Source: Tubiluchus corallicola
Lineage: Eukaryota; Priapulida; Priapulimorpha; Priapulimorphida; Tubiluchidae
Assembly (NCBI GenBank): GCA_030141605.1
Contig: JAQGDQ010000271.1
Location: 122,001 to 186,000 of the forward strand
Direction: 5' to 3'
Length of the DNA: 64,000 nucleotides
Below are positions 12,565 through 24,200 of this stretch, in pieces. The position numbers and the translations under genes are program-made. Under the pieces are notes generated by a model that was not told the origin of the DNA, searched no databases, and was given only the letters and a program-made list of their open reading frames with translations. The first letter of the stretch is position 1, and every line of letters begins with the position of its first letter.

Positions 12565-12740
12565 TGAAAAACCGCCATTTTTCGTTGCGCGAGACGAATG
12601 ACGTCATGTGTGTATAGTCACGAGCTCACCAAAGATCGGTAACCATAGACGCTTTCTGTGCCTCGTACGTCATTCTCGCTCACTTGCGCCAAAGACGCGA
12701 AACATGGCGATCTTTACGGCAACGCACGCGTTAGAAATTC
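12565..12740. promoter_or_regulatory. CpG-rich imperfect palindrome with CRE site
   Basis: A GC-rich island in AT-rich DNA. A perfect CRE (TGACGTCA, 12599-12606) is followed by a half site (TACGTCA). A CGCCAT motif at 12573 is mirrored by ATGGCG at 12704, giving YY1-like sites in inverted arrangement. It could be a bidirectional promoter core or the remains of an inverted-repeat transposon. No gene is assigned on either side. Confidence 0.35.
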
Positions 12741-12749
12741 GCGTTATTT

Positions 12750-14280
12750 AATTCATAACTCTTTCTTGTTTAAAAATAACAATGAATTCTTTGTAAACTT
12801 AATAATGCTTTAAAAAACTTCAGTCTCTGTAGGGGTTATATAAGCCTTTAAGATCACTTAAATCTAAGACTGACGCTCCCTAATGAGTCACTGAATATAC
12901 AGTCAACACTTTTGTTTTATACGTGAAACTGAATGGTATAGGCATACATACTTTATGCAAACCGAACATTGAGAATTAGAGTTTGCTAAAATAAAGTCGT
13001 TAGCGCCACTGTAGTTAAAGTTTTTAGCAAGAACCGTAAATTAAACCAACAACGTTCTCTCTAACAACAAGAATTAACACTGAAGCTGTTTAACTTTTCA
13101 TATGATACGAGCGCTAGATATATTTCTACTAGACTTAATATTATTTATTTTGATGTGATTCACAGAAAATGTGCATACAGTTTATACGTCAGGCTGAATA
13201 AGAGTGAAAATTTTATATGTAAGAACATTTTAAACAGTGATGTAAACTTTCTTCTGTAATTAGATGTCATTGGCGTAGTTTGTTATATCGTTAATTGTTA
13301 TTTGTGTTATTGTTGTGTGTCATGGTTTACTGTATTATTTGTTTTAATTTGTGATGTGTATATGAACTTTGTGAAGTTTGAAATAAAATATTAAATCTAT
13401 ATCTAAATGTCCTCTATAATTAGTTTGATATTACTTTTTTATACACTCAAATGGTTAATCTGATTAGACTATGGCACTTTATTTATTATTATTATTTATT
13501 ACCATACAGTGGTTTGATAATTGTACTGTTAACAAAATGTCATCTCAGGCAGTGAAGGCATCAGTTGTTACCACAATTTTCCTAATATGCACATGATACA
13601 AACCACAGGCGTTTGTGTTTCTTGAAAACGTTCACAGTCAGTAACGATTCATATTGAGGGAGAACATACTATTTTTTCAGGAATGACCTACGTGGTAGAA
13701 TAATTACCAAAGAGAAGTAATCTTGCGTCCACACGGCTTGTTTTTCACTGTTGTACGCGTTTCGCCATTTACAAGTTAGATCGGTACCAGCGCCTGCATT
13801 GTCAGAAATACTTTGGCAGCATTAGAGGCGTTAAACTGTCTACTTTTTATCGTACTTCAAAATGGGGTAGAATATCAAAAATTATCCTGTTTTTCTTTTA
13901 CTGATTTTCATACAGGAAAGGTAAAACTACATCCTCTGCAGAATCAGCATCAGCTTCTCTGATGCAGCTCAGGTTTCCGAGATGAGAAATCTGAACAACA
14001 ATCACATATTAAACGTCTCAAGCCAGCAAGGCTAAAAACAGACAGAAATTAATTGAAGTGCACGAAACAGGAGAAATTTAATTAATGCATCTGAGGAGGC
14101 AGCATTTATATAATGAAAACATCCCAAAAGAAATGAGAAAAAAAACATGAGATTTTAAACACGAGGCAGTAGTTTATCTTCAAGTGAAGAAAAGGAAAAA
14201 ATCGCGTTGAATTATTAATACCGGTTTTTGTGAGCTATTTTTACATACATCGCTGACACGTAGAGATGTCAGAGATTGCT
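12750..14280. other. No gene recognised; 3' UTR-like and dispersed-repeat sequence
   Basis: The stretch 13200-13410 resembles a 3' end (GAAATAAAATATTAAATC). The stretch 13800-13930 resembles 41215-41345 (shared GAAATGGGGTAGWATAT-like core), so it is a dispersed repeat. No ORF of interest. Confidence 0.4.
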
Positions 14281-14284
14281 AACA

Positions 14285-14380
14285 GCCACTATAGTCTAGC
14301 GGTAACACATCTGCTTTCCGTCTGGGAGGGCGAGAGTTCGATACTGCAGCTGGATCAAAGTCTTTAAAAATGGTACCTGC
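14285..14380 (+). mobile_element. tRNA-derived SINE head
   Basis: The A-box TAGTCTAGCGGT (14292-14303) and B-box-like GAGTTCGATAC (14334-14344) are spaced as in tRNA genes, with partial tRNA-like arms. A (GTT)n tract follows directly. Acceptor-stem pairing is poor, so I call a SINE rather than a tRNA. Confidence 0.55.
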
Positions 14381-14390
14381 TGTTGCCCTG

Positions 14391-14418
14391 CCTGTTGTTG
14401 TTGTTGTTGTTGTTGACG

Positions 14419-14471
<53 letters not shown>

Positions 14472-14529
14472 CTTGTTGCTGTTCTTGCTTTGTTGTTTGT
14501 TGTTCTTGCTCTTCTTCTTCTTCTTGCTC
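14391..14529. repeat. (GTT)n trinucleotide repeat
   Basis: A long GTT run with CTT-type interruptions at its right end. The poly-Val, poly-Leu, poly-Thr and poly-Asn ORFs on both strands are artefacts. Confidence 0.95.
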
Positions 14530-14884
14530 TCACACAAAGTATACAGACACATAAAAAACACAGAATCACAGCAAAATACGAAACACAATGGAGAAACGCA
14601 AAAGCATAAAAATCGCTGGTTACTGGTCACAATAACAGAACACAGTGAGACACAAACAGAAATTAATAACAATAAACCTGCAAAAAATCAACAGAGATAG
14701 GAAAACAGCAAGTTGTGGCAACTGACATGTTAGACTGGTTTTTACTATCGTGTCATAGATATAGCAGAGATACTAAGGGTTAAAAATGGGTTGGGCTAAG
14801 GGTCCAAAATATAAATCAGGTTTGAAACGCCTGAACTTTCACAAACTTTATGGAATAGACAAATGAGGGCAGTGCATTATTATA

Positions 14885-15600
14885 AAAGCACGTTCAGACG
14901 TAGAGACTTCTCTCGCAACTTCTCTCTGAGAGTAGAGTTGCACGTGTGAACGGCTTGCCAACTTCTCTCGCAACATGTTGCACTTTCGAACGGCTTGGCA
15001 ACTTCTCTCGCAACTTGTTGCAACGTGTGAACGGCTTGCCAACTTCTCTCGCAACTTGTTGCACTTGTGAACGGCTTGCCAACTTCTCTCACAACTTGTT
15101 GCACGTGTGAACGGCTTGGCAACTTCTCTCGCAACTTGTTGCACGTGTGAACGGCTTGCCAACTTCTCTCGCAACTTGTTGCATGTGTGAACGGCTTGGC
15201 AACTTGTTGCGCAACTTCTCTCTGAGAGTAAAGTTGCAACGTGTGAACGCTTTGGCAACTTGTTGCGCAACTTCTCCATGAGAGTAAAGTTGCAACGTGT
15301 GAACACTTTGGCAACTTGTTACACAATTTCTCCCTGAGAGTAAAGTTGCAACGTGTGAACGCTTTGACAACTTGTTGCGCAACTTCTCTCTGAGAGTAAA
15401 GTTGCAACGTGTGAACGCTTTGGCAACATATTGCGCAACTTCTGTCTAAGAGTAAAGTTGCAACGTGTGAACGATTTGTCAACTTCTCTCGCAACCTGTT
15501 GTAACGTGGGAACGGCGTGCGAACGGTTTGGCAACATCTCTCGCAACATCTCTCGAAACCGTTCACACGTTGCAACTTTTCACACAGTTCACACCGCTGA
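14885..15600 (-). mobile_element. Asymmetric foldback element with 41-bp repeats (copy 2, inverted)
   Basis: Starts with the same terminal motif as the 10198 copy (GTTCAGACGTAGAGACTTCT), but here the tandem units (CGTGTGAACGGC, CTTCTCTCGCAACTTGTTG) run in the opposite orientation. The short return arm is at the right end (about 15540-15600). Units at 15200-15460 contain an extra CTCTGAGAGTAAAGTTGC segment, giving a longer period. The 242-codon and shorter ORFs are artefacts. Confidence 0.72.
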
Positions 15601-15699
15601 GATGACATTATGCTGAAGTTCTTCGATTGTGGACAATGTGTGTGTCAATGAAACAGTTATTTAAAATTTTACGTTTTTAAAGGAAGAAGTCTTTTAATC

Positions 15700-16365
15700 T
15701 TTTATAGTTAAAAACAACACAACTTTATTAAAAACTTTTACATTAAAAAGTTAACAGCTAATTTCACGCCAAACGTTTCGACTAGCTGCTGCTGTCATCA
15801 TCAGTGGTAAGTTTACGAACATACAACCAGTTTATACAGGCAGAGCTACAGTATAGAACATTATGCACTAATTATGTATTTACGAAAGCCAAATAGGTAA
15901 TGATTAAGCAGACCAGTAGAAAAGAAATTGATACAGTAAATTATGCACTAATTTTGTATTTAACAGAAGCTAAATAGGTAGTGATTAGCAGACCAGTAGA
16001 AAAGAAATTGATACAGTAAATTATGCACTAATTTTGTATTTAACAGAAGCCAAATAGGTAATGATTAAGCAGACCAGTAGAAAAGAAATTGATACAGTAA
16101 ATTATGCACTAATTATGTATTTACAAAAAGCCAAATAGGTAATGATTAAGCAGACCAGTAGAAAAGAAATTGATACAGTAAATTATGCACTAATTATGTA
16201 TTTACAAAAAGCCAAATAGGTAATGATTAAGCAGACCAGTAGAAAAGAAATTCAAACAGTAACAAATTGTTAAGTGCTTGAAAATAAAGTTAACGGGATT
16301 GAACTGCTTCGTACATTGAGAGAAGGCTTATTAGGGTACATAGATAAACTTTCTTTTATTAAAAA
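15700..16365. mobile_element. Foldback-family element, truncated, with 80-bp tandem repeats
   Basis: The left end carries CCAAACGTTTCGACTAGCTG followed by a CATCATCAGT motif. This resembles the arm of the foldback elements at 20178 and 32090 (CCAAACGTTTCGAC...ATCTTCAGT). Inside are five tandem copies of about 80 bp (landmark TTATGCAC at 15861, 15941, 16021, 16102 and 16183). The right part (GATAAACTTTCTTTTATTAA) matches the interior of those elements and stops abruptly where the GPCR duplication begins. Confidence 0.6.
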
Positions 16366-16967
16366 AACCATAGTTATCTGTATCACTGGTCATTTAATCT
16401 TCATTTTTTTCAAGTCAAAAATATGAATAAAGTCGATCAAAACTTAATTCAAAACTTATTCAAAGTTTATATTTTTAGCAAACGTTTCTAATAATAAAAA
16501 TAAAAATTTGCATTAATGGACGTGATTTATCCATCCGTGCAACAAGAGAAAAATGAGCAAAATAGTAATAAGACCTGACACGTGATTACAACAAAAGCTT
16601 TTATTTGTAACAAGTTTGTTGATTACGCAAAAGCAGTGTGAAAGCAGATGGTTTTCCAAGACAATAGGGAAAATTGTTTTTCTAAGATAGAGATTCGCGC
16701 AGCCATTAAGGTGTCAGACTTATCTGTAGGTGTCTTTGCACTTAAGCAAACGAACTAAAGCCATTTCTGATAACCTAGGAGTAACACGCAAACTGCCATT
16801 GTGTTTCACACACAACATTGAAAGGTTGCTTAATGGATGAAGACAGGTAAGACAATAAAGGTTTCTTTTAGAATAATTTTCTAGTTCGGCTCGATGTGTG
16901 ATAATTATCACGTAACTCCCACGTGTGCAATTAGACTGACTGTCATCGTTTTATCATCCTGCTCTGC

Positions 16968-16974
16968 TATAAAA
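16968..16974 (+). promoter_or_regulatory. TATA box of GPCR copy A
   Basis: TATAAAA in CTGCTATAAAACAAG, 172 bases before the ATG and kept in copy B at 27276. Upstream lie CACGTG-like E-box sequences (CCCACGTGTGC near 16917). Confidence 0.6.
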
Positions 16975-17139
16975 CAAGATAAAATAACAAGACGGAGTGC
17001 AAGTTTTGCCACATCATCAAGTTAGAGAAACATTGTGACAACAAATCTTGTCAGTGGATAATATATGATGTGATAACTTTAGTGATCACTTAATTTGTGC
17101 TAAATTGCCACGGAACTTACATTTTTGCTCACCGCAGAA

Positions 17140-18249
17140 ATGGAATTCAAACTTGCTATTGCTAGAAACGAAAGTTTTGAAACTGCTTATAGTATAGAGA
17201 TAAATCAGACTGAAGCGACACCTAATGACACAAACTTTGAAGCAAAATCACCTAATCGGCTTATGGCAAATGGAGAAATTATAATAATAGTGCCCATAGG
17301 TCTGCTGACCGTATTTCTCAATCTGTTAGTCATCGTTGCCATTGCAAAATTCAAGAAACTGCAGACATTTACTAATAAATTTCTTGCTTGCCTGGCCATG
17401 ACAGATCTGATCAGTGGATTTCTAGCACCAGTGGTCACTTTAGCCCTCATGGTTCGACCAAATATGGACGCCGGATTCTGCTCGTTTTTTGCATTTTTTG
17501 GTATGTTCTGCGTCATGGTCACATTAGGAAACTTGATGTTAGTCACCTATGACAGACATCTGGCTATGACAAAACCAATCCAATACAAACAGCTGATGAC
17601 GTCGAATAAATTTTACAAACTAATTCTCATCTGCATCGGCTACTCGGCGCTTTTGTCCATTTTTACAGTCGTACAAATCTTCTCTACTTGGTCTATTGAA
17701 AATCACACAAGTTGCACAATTGATTATGTCGTGTGGCCATGGTTCATCCTCTTTATTGCCGCCCATTATCCAATAGCACTAAGCTATATGATGTTCACCT
17801 ACGTGAAGGTCATTCAGGCAGCTCGAAGCCATGCAGTGAAAAGACGAAACAATGCCAATGTACGGGTTGTCTCTATTGCTCAGTTAAAAGCAACGTGGAT
17901 GACAGCTATCATAATAAGCACATCCATGGCACTGATATGTCCACATATTTTACACATGGTCCTGGTTGGCTTGACACGGGGCAGGTACCAAAGTCTGAAC
18001 GTCATCAGAACGCTGGCACTTACAGCCAACAGTCTGGTGAATCCAATAATTTATGCGCTGCAAAACCAAGAATTTCGCACTGCTTTTAGAAGACTTCTCT
18101 GTCCATGTAGAAGTGGCGCCATCAGTGATGCAGGATCAAGCAGTACCAAGCAACAGGGAGCATCATCGAATGACACCACGCCCAAAAATCCTGGAAAACA
18201 GACGACAACAGTGGCTGTCTCGCCTGCACCTGTGTCAGTTCAAACGTAA
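17140..18249 (+). CDS. Class A (rhodopsin-type) GPCR, orphan, copy A
   Basis: Intronless ORF of 369 residues from ATG 17140; the frame is open 15 bases further upstream but only from a TTG. A glycosylatable N-terminus (NES, NQT, NDT) precedes seven hydrophobic segments at about 47-70, 80-105, 114-140, 160-182, 197-222, 250-275 and 288-306. Class A landmarks are N61 (1.50), D89 (2.50), C114 paired with C192, P211 (5.50), P268 (6.50) and NPIIY 301-305, then a CPC motif that could be palmitoylated. DRY is replaced by DRH, CWxP by LICP, and position 3.32 is Gly rather than the aminergic Asp, so it is unlikely to be a monoamine receptor. The C-terminal tail is Ser/Thr-rich and disordered. The ligand is unknown. 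Paralogues are at 27452 and 34377. Confidence 0.92.
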   Translation: MEFKLAIARNESFETAYSIEINQTEATPNDTNFEAKSPNRLMANGEIIIIVPIGLLTVFLNLLVIVAIAKFKKLQTFTNKFLACLAMTDLISGFLAPVVTLALMVRPNMDAGFCSFFAFFGMFCVMVTLGNLMLVTYDRHLAMTKPIQYKQLMTSNKFYKLILICIGYSALLSIFTVVQIFSTWSIENHTSCTIDYVVWPWFILFIAAHYPIALSYMMFTYVKVIQAARSHAVKRRNNANVRVVSIAQLKATWMTAIIISTSMALICPHILHMVLVGLTRGRYQSLNVIRTLALTANSLVNPIIYALQNQEFRTAFRRLLCPCRSGAISDAGSSSTKQQGASSNDTTPKNPGKQTTTVAVSPAPVSVQT

Positions 18250-18616
18250 ACCACAGTTTTTTTTAAAACATCGAATTTCAAAAACAGAAAGAGAATGACA
18301 GTTCGGAAAGATGCGACTACTACTACGCTTGCTTCAATTCAGCCAGCACAGACATCTTTAAGCGACAGCTTTGACCAAAAAACTAATGACATTATGTAAC
18401 ATTATGTAACATTATGGTAATTCTTTATTCTCCATAATGGCTTAGTGATGCTATTTTTCATGACAGTATTACTATCAGCAAAGTATTGTAGTACTAGGGC
18501 AGAATCTACTATAATGGTAGATTTATAACAGCAATCTAATGCCAGAAATGCGCATCATTCAGAGCCTAAGCACTGAAAAGATTATGGTACCCCCATTTAA
18601 ATTATGTGTAATTCAC

Positions 18617-18622
18617 AATAAA
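18617..18622 (+). terminator. Polyadenylation signal of GPCR copy A
   Basis: AATAAA about 370 bases after the stop, conserved in copy B at 28916. Confidence 0.5.
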
Positions 18623-19019
18623 AGTACTACTTAACTGTAAAATGAAACTTTGTTTCGAAAAGAAAAAACCTTACGGTAAGATTTATTTACACTAAAGCAA
18701 GGGCATCAACTTTACATTGTATAAAAAAGTGACATTAGATTAAATTATATTAAATTACATTAGATAAAAATACAGAGGTGACTCTAAATATTATAAAGGG
18801 GCAGTCATTCCGGTATATTTTACTTTTATATAATTATTCAATTTGAAAAAAACTGAGTGGGTCCCATTTCCCCTAAGGCCTTAAGAAAGTGCTTATTTTG
18901 CTTTATGGTTAAGCCAGTTTTGACGTCGTGCAGCAAAGACTAAGAAGAACTCTGTTTAATCACACGAGATGGCAGCACAGAATGTGGACAATGATGCATT
19001 CAGAAGATAAACCGTGTTT

Positions 19020-19161
19020 ACTTTGTTGAAGGCACAAAGAAAGAAGTCAGAAAGAAGCGTTTTGCTGGACAACAATAAAACTTTTGATAAACTCGGGCAT
19101 GTGGGCTTGATATTCACATTAAAGCAGTGTGGAGTAAGCGGCCAGCTTCTGTCTTGGCTAT
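19020..19161 (+). pseudogene. LINE reverse-transcriptase fragment (copy A)
   Basis: Reads DNNKTFDKLGHVGLIF then GVSGQLLSWL, the RT block before the catalytic motif in CR1/Jockey-like LINEs (KAFDKVWH..L..L...GI.G.LL.W). It is cut by the LTR that starts at 19162. The remainder of the LINE is deleted in this copy but present at 29999-31314. Confidence 0.75.
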
Positions 19162-19397
19162 TGTTAATGATTTTTGTTTGTTAAATAACCAAAATAGTTT
19201 GTTTTTACATTGTAACTAATAATAGTTAAATATGCGTTTTGATTAGATTAAGTTAACTTACATGTTCTTACCTGTAAGGTGGTGACATCTGGCTTCAATA
19301 TTAGCGACCTAGTTTTAAATACCTGTCATTCAAGTTTCAAAGTGTTCAAAGCTGTGATGACGTGTTGACAACTTTTCTGTGTAACTCATGATTTGAT
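19162..19397 (+). mobile_element. Truncated LTR (copy A of the solo LTR)
   Basis: Starts TGTTAATGATTTTTG after GCTAT, exactly as the solo LTR at 29463. The match ends at 19397, where a deletion joins it to sequence homologous to 31311 onward. Confidence 0.8.
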
Positions 19398-19572
19398 TAC
19401 ATAACTTTATATTTCGTACTAAACGCTTTCAGTAGTTTCTATCTCATATAAAATGTGTCAGTCTTAAATATTCGTACATAAATATTTTAATTGTCAATTT
19501 ATTGCTAATATCTAATGTAAATTTGTAATGAAACTTGTGTAGGTATAATTCTTACTGTGAATGTTTAGTATA

Positions 19573-19959
19573 TACACTCATATCTCGGTTTGTCGGATAT
19601 CGGAAGAATCTGACAAAATCTTGATCATTCGGACAAAGTCCATTGTTTTGCCAGCTGACCGCTAGATGGTGGGCCGTCACTTTGTTTACATCATTACATC
19701 AGTGTAATCAAGCAGCGTGTAACGACAGCGTGTAATTATGCAGAGTTGTTTGAGTCAACTGCCCACAGTTTTTATATACTTTTGCATACGAACGGTCCGT
19801 ACTAGGCATTTTTGAGACAAATGGGTGATTGATTCTACATTACCGTGAGTTTAATACACGTCGCCTACTGTATTAGCTTAGTATCGATAAATATGGGCAA
19901 TCGGCAAATTCGGACCAACATTTCCCCGCTTTTGTCTGGTAAACCGAGATATAAATGTA
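19573..19959. mobile_element. Tc1/mariner-like MITE with TA target duplication (copy A)
   Basis: Terminal inverted repeats TACACTCATATCTCGGTTT and TACATTTATATCTCGGTTT (right end read inverted) flank about 387 bp without ORF. TA lies on both sides. The TA site and CTCGGTTT ends fit pogo/Tigger or other Tc1/mariner derivatives. Confidence 0.75.
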
Positions 19960-20177
19960 TATAGTTGTTTGTGGTGAGGACCCTAAATCATGTTCTTAAA
20001 CTGTCTGATGCTATACTATAATAAAATATGTTTAAATTAAATAGAAAATAGAAAAAAGCTGATGAGAAAACCCGAAAACTTACAAAAGCAACACATAAGA
20101 AAAATAATATATGACAAGTTTCTGAAAATGCAAATTTTAAGTCAGTTTGTATGGGCACTCACAGCATTATAAGAAGA

Positions 20178-20869
20178 CAACTTTTATTAGACAATTTACA
20201 AAATTTAACAAACAAACATGTCTCCAAACGTTTCGACCTGGGCCTGCAATCATCTTCAGTCATATAGATTACACAAACAAACGATCAGTCATGTCGGTAG
20301 AGCCGTCAATACAGAAATTATTCGTTAATAATGTATTTAAGGGAAGCTAAAATGTAATGAATAAATGTACTTGTTACAAGTAGAGAAGAATGAGATACAG
20401 TAAAAGTATATCTAAGAGTTTATAAACAAACTTAAGGGAATTCCACTACATCGCACTATAACAGAAGACTTGTTACATAGATAAACTTTCTTTTATTAAT
20501 GGGCCCCAGTTATTTGTAGCTTTAGCCACAATACTGGAAGCATTAAAGTCAGCTTTGTGACCAGAAACACTTAATGTCATGAGTACAAGATTGAGGAAGC
20601 TCTCTTAGTGTGCAAAGTAGTTCAATTACCTTAACTTTACTCATAAACATTTAGCTATACATCGACCGTATCTTTTTCTTCGCTACAGGTCTGTTTATTA
20701 ATTACATTTTGTAAACAGTGAATAATTTCTGTACTGAAAACTCTGTATATAAAACGTTTTGTTTGATGGTATTTCTGTCACTGAAGATGACTGCAGGCTT
20801 CAGTAGATACGTTTGGAGACATGTTTTTTAACATTCTGTAACTTAAGGTTTTTGTAAATTTAAAGTGCT
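20178..20869. mobile_element. Foldback element (copy A)
   Basis: Left arm ACATGTCTCCAAACGTTTCG...ATCTTCAGT is inverted at 20776-20826 (ACTGAAGATGAC...CGTTTGGAGACATGT). About 690 bp, AT-rich interior, no transposase. Confidence 0.75.
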
Positions 20870-21060
20870 TTTTTACTTACAAACTCATAGCTTCATGTAA
20901 ATTTTAAACTTGTGTAGTTTACTAACAATTTGACGCTATTGTATAACATCATCGAGACTCTAAACATATACAATTATTTATACGTATTGTAATTATGTTG
21001 CTGTACATTTTCCGTATGTTTTAATACAATAAAGTATTGTAATATTACGGTACAATAGAT

Positions 21061-21067
21061 ATGTGTG

Positions 21068-21119
<52 letters not shown>

Positions 21120-21135
21120 CGTGCGTGTGTTTGTG

Positions 21136-21200
<65 letters not shown>

Positions 21201-21222
21201 GTGTGTGTGCGTGTGTGTGTGT
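21061..21222. repeat. (GT)n microsatellite
   Basis: GT run with a few GC steps. It marks the end of segmental copy A and abuts the BEL/Pao interior. Confidence 0.95.
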
Positions 21223-21248
21223 TATGAAGTTATGTTGATGGTGACGTA

Positions 21249-24200
21249 ATGAAGTTCTGGAGCTTTATCAAGCGTTTCGAAGCCAGCGTGGAGAACTATA
21301 CCCAAGATGATACAGCGAGGTACACTAGGTTAGTCCAACTCTGCATTGGTAAAGCTAAAAGAGTTGTTGACAGTTGTAATTACATGGACCCCCGTTTTGC
21401 ATATGGGCATGCTAAACAGCTTTTAACCGAAAGATTCGGCTCGCCATTTGTTGTCACACAGGCCTGGCTTTCCAGAATTGCTGAATTTGAGCCCATAAAG
21501 ATAAATGAGCCGGGAAAGTTACAGGAATTTTCGGATTTGATTGTGGCTTGTGTGGAAACTTTGAAAATAATGAACAACGTTTACGAAATTAGTACTTCAA
21601 TGCAGTTTGCTACAAATAATTAAAAAACTCCCATTCAAGTTCCAGGATAGGTGGAAGGATGTTGTAGCCAGGCTTCTGAAATATGAGCACAGGAATCCGA
21701 CGATATTTGATGTAGTCGAATTCATTAAGGACGCAGCTGACAAAATGAATCATCCTGTTTTTGGCGACATTAACGTTAGCCTGCCTACCAGGAGCCCAAG
21801 AGGTAAACGCGACACCAAAGCCAGGAATTTCGCAAGCTCAGCGCAGGAAACTGAGTCAATTACGAAATGCAACAGTGAACGACAACCCGGAAATACAACC
21901 GGAAGTGGTGGCAAAATGGCTTCTCAACGCCTAGAGATGCCTTGTTTTCTATGTAACTCTACGGAACACCGTTCACTCAGGCTATGCAATAAATTTAAGT
22001 CAATGAATGATTCTGATAGATTGAAAATCGCCAGAAGAGAAGGTCTTTGCTTCAATTGTTTGATTAAAGGAAAGCACAGGGCTTCTCGGTGCTTCAAAGC
22101 AGGATGCGACGTAGAAGGATGCAGACGTAAGCATTCAAATTTACTGCATGCTGCCTTGGAGAAAATGTCACCTTCTAAAAACAATGATGAAAGCAAGGAG
22201 AAAAAAGCGCCAACACATTGCAAACCAGAGGCTTCTAGCAGTTGTGCTAGTATTAAAGAAGGCGGCAAAGCTGCTCTCCCTGTTGTGTCAGTTTTGGTTG
22301 AAGTTGATGGGAAGATGCCCGTGCATACTTTAGCCCTACTTGACCCTAGCTCGACTAACACTTTTTGTACAAAGGCATTGTTCGACAAACTTGGGGCTAC
22401 TGGACAAAAAGGAACGCTCTCTTTAACCACTATAGAAGAGAAATATTCCAAGATAAACACTTTAATCACGAAGATGTCTGTTATTGGGGTAAACACTGGC
22501 AATAAAATAACTTTGCCTTATGTCTTCGTTAGGCCTGCATTGTTACTGGAAAAGGACTGCTTGGCCTTTAGCAAGGATGTAGAACAATGGCCGCATTTGC
22601 AAGGAATTCCCCTATCGTTCAAAGATACAGAAGACCTAACTGAACTGGGACTTTTGATCGGTCAGGATGTTCCTGATGCACTGATTCCTCTGGAGGTACG
22701 ATCAGGTCCTAGACTAACGCCATATGCTGTGAAGACGAAGCTAGGCTGGACCCTTAATGGAGCCATAGGAGGCGGCGTTCCTAATTTAGGGCGCATTTGT
22801 AGTAATTTGACCCAAGCCAATGCATTGTCACATGGAGAAACCAATTCCTTGCAGCAGCAAATAGAGCAATTCTGGAAAATTGAAACTAGCGAGACGGACA
22901 GACAATTCTCTAGAGACGATATGCGTGCTCTCGATATATGGGAGGCTTCAATCACAAAAACACATGGGCATTACCAGTTGGACATCCCATTTAAATCTGA
23001 GAATGATGTTTTACTAGATACGCTACAAATGGCTTCATCTAGATTGGAAAGTCTACGTAAACGGCTGCAGAGGAACCCAGAATTGCACAACCGATACACT
23101 ATAGCTATGAATGACCTATTCAAGAAAGGATATGCAGAAGAGGTCGATGAAAATGATGACCCTACTTCCAGGAAATGGTTTCTTCCCCATTTTCCGGTGT
23201 TTAATGCCAATAAACCGGAGAAAACTCGCATCGTCTTTGATGCAGCAGCGGAAGCAAATGAAATATCTCTAAATAAATTAGCATTGCAAGGGCCAGATCT
23301 CACAAACACGTGCATTGGAGTTTTGCTTCGGTTTCGAGAGAATCCTATTGCAGTAATGGCGGATATCCGGGAGATGTTCCACCAGGTGATCGTGTCTCCA
23401 AAACACAGAAATATGTCGCGTTTCCTTTGGTGGAAAGATGGTAATCTTAACAGTCAACCATGTACTTTTAGAATGTGTGTATACTTGTTTGGCGGGGTGT
23501 GGTTCCCGAGCGTTGCATCATTTGCTTTGCAAAGGACTGCAAAAGACAATGCGGATTTGTTTCCCGCAAATGTTGTCGCTACCATTTTGAGAAACTTCTA
23601 TGTGGACGACCTTTTAAAATCGCTAAACACCGTGAGTGAAGCCATACAGCTAGTTTCTCAACTGACTGCCTTATTGTCTCTTGGTGGATTCCACATAACT
23701 AAGTGGATGAGCAACAGACGTGAGGTCTTGGCATCTGTGCCTGCTGAAGAACGTGGAAGTGAAGTCAAGAATCTTGACTTAACTCAGAGCCCTCTGCCAA
23801 CTGATCGCGTACTGGGAGTTAAATGGCTAGTTGAGGAAGATTGCCTTGGAATTTTGGTTTCACTCAAAGACAAGCCCAGTACAAAACGAGGAATGTTAAG
23901 CTGCATTTCGTCAGTCTATGACCCATTAGGAATGATCTGTCCATTCGTTCTGCAGGCCAAAAAACTCTTCCAAGATGAATGTAGAATTCAGAAAAAGGAT
24001 TGGGATGACGCTCTAGAACGAGATACAGATGCCAAGTGGGCAAAGTGGAAAGGAGATTGTTTCGCACTAGAAAACTTCAAGTTGGAGTGATGCATGAAGC
24101 CTCGTGATTTTGGCCTGATTTTCCATTTGCAGTTGCATCATTTCTGCGATGCTTCGAGCTATGTTTATGGTACTGTCAGTTATGTACGTATGAAGAGTGC

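Larger units (their letters stand above)
16366..21060 (+). repeat. Segmental duplication, copy A
   Basis: From CATAGTTATCTG (16366) to the AC/GT microsatellite, this block is colinear and nearly identical with 26756-32965. It contains a promoter, a GPCR, LINE and LTR debris, a TA-flanked MITE and a foldback element. Compared with copy B it lacks about 1.6 kb (the equivalent of about 29698-31311), and it has an extra roughly 75-bp segment at 16625-16690. Confidence 0.93.

Noticed and set aside
14285-14356. Functional tRNA gene
   Set aside because: A- and B-boxes are present, but acceptor and anticodon stems do not pair well; SINE head is the better call.
15861-16255. CRISPR-like array (regular 80-bp spacing)
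   Set aside because: The whole 80-bp unit repeats with no unique spacers, in a eukaryotic context; it is an ordinary tandem repeat.
17205-17546. 113-codon minus-strand ORF, also at 27517
   Set aside because: Antisense shadow of the GPCR coding sequence; duplicated only because the gene is.
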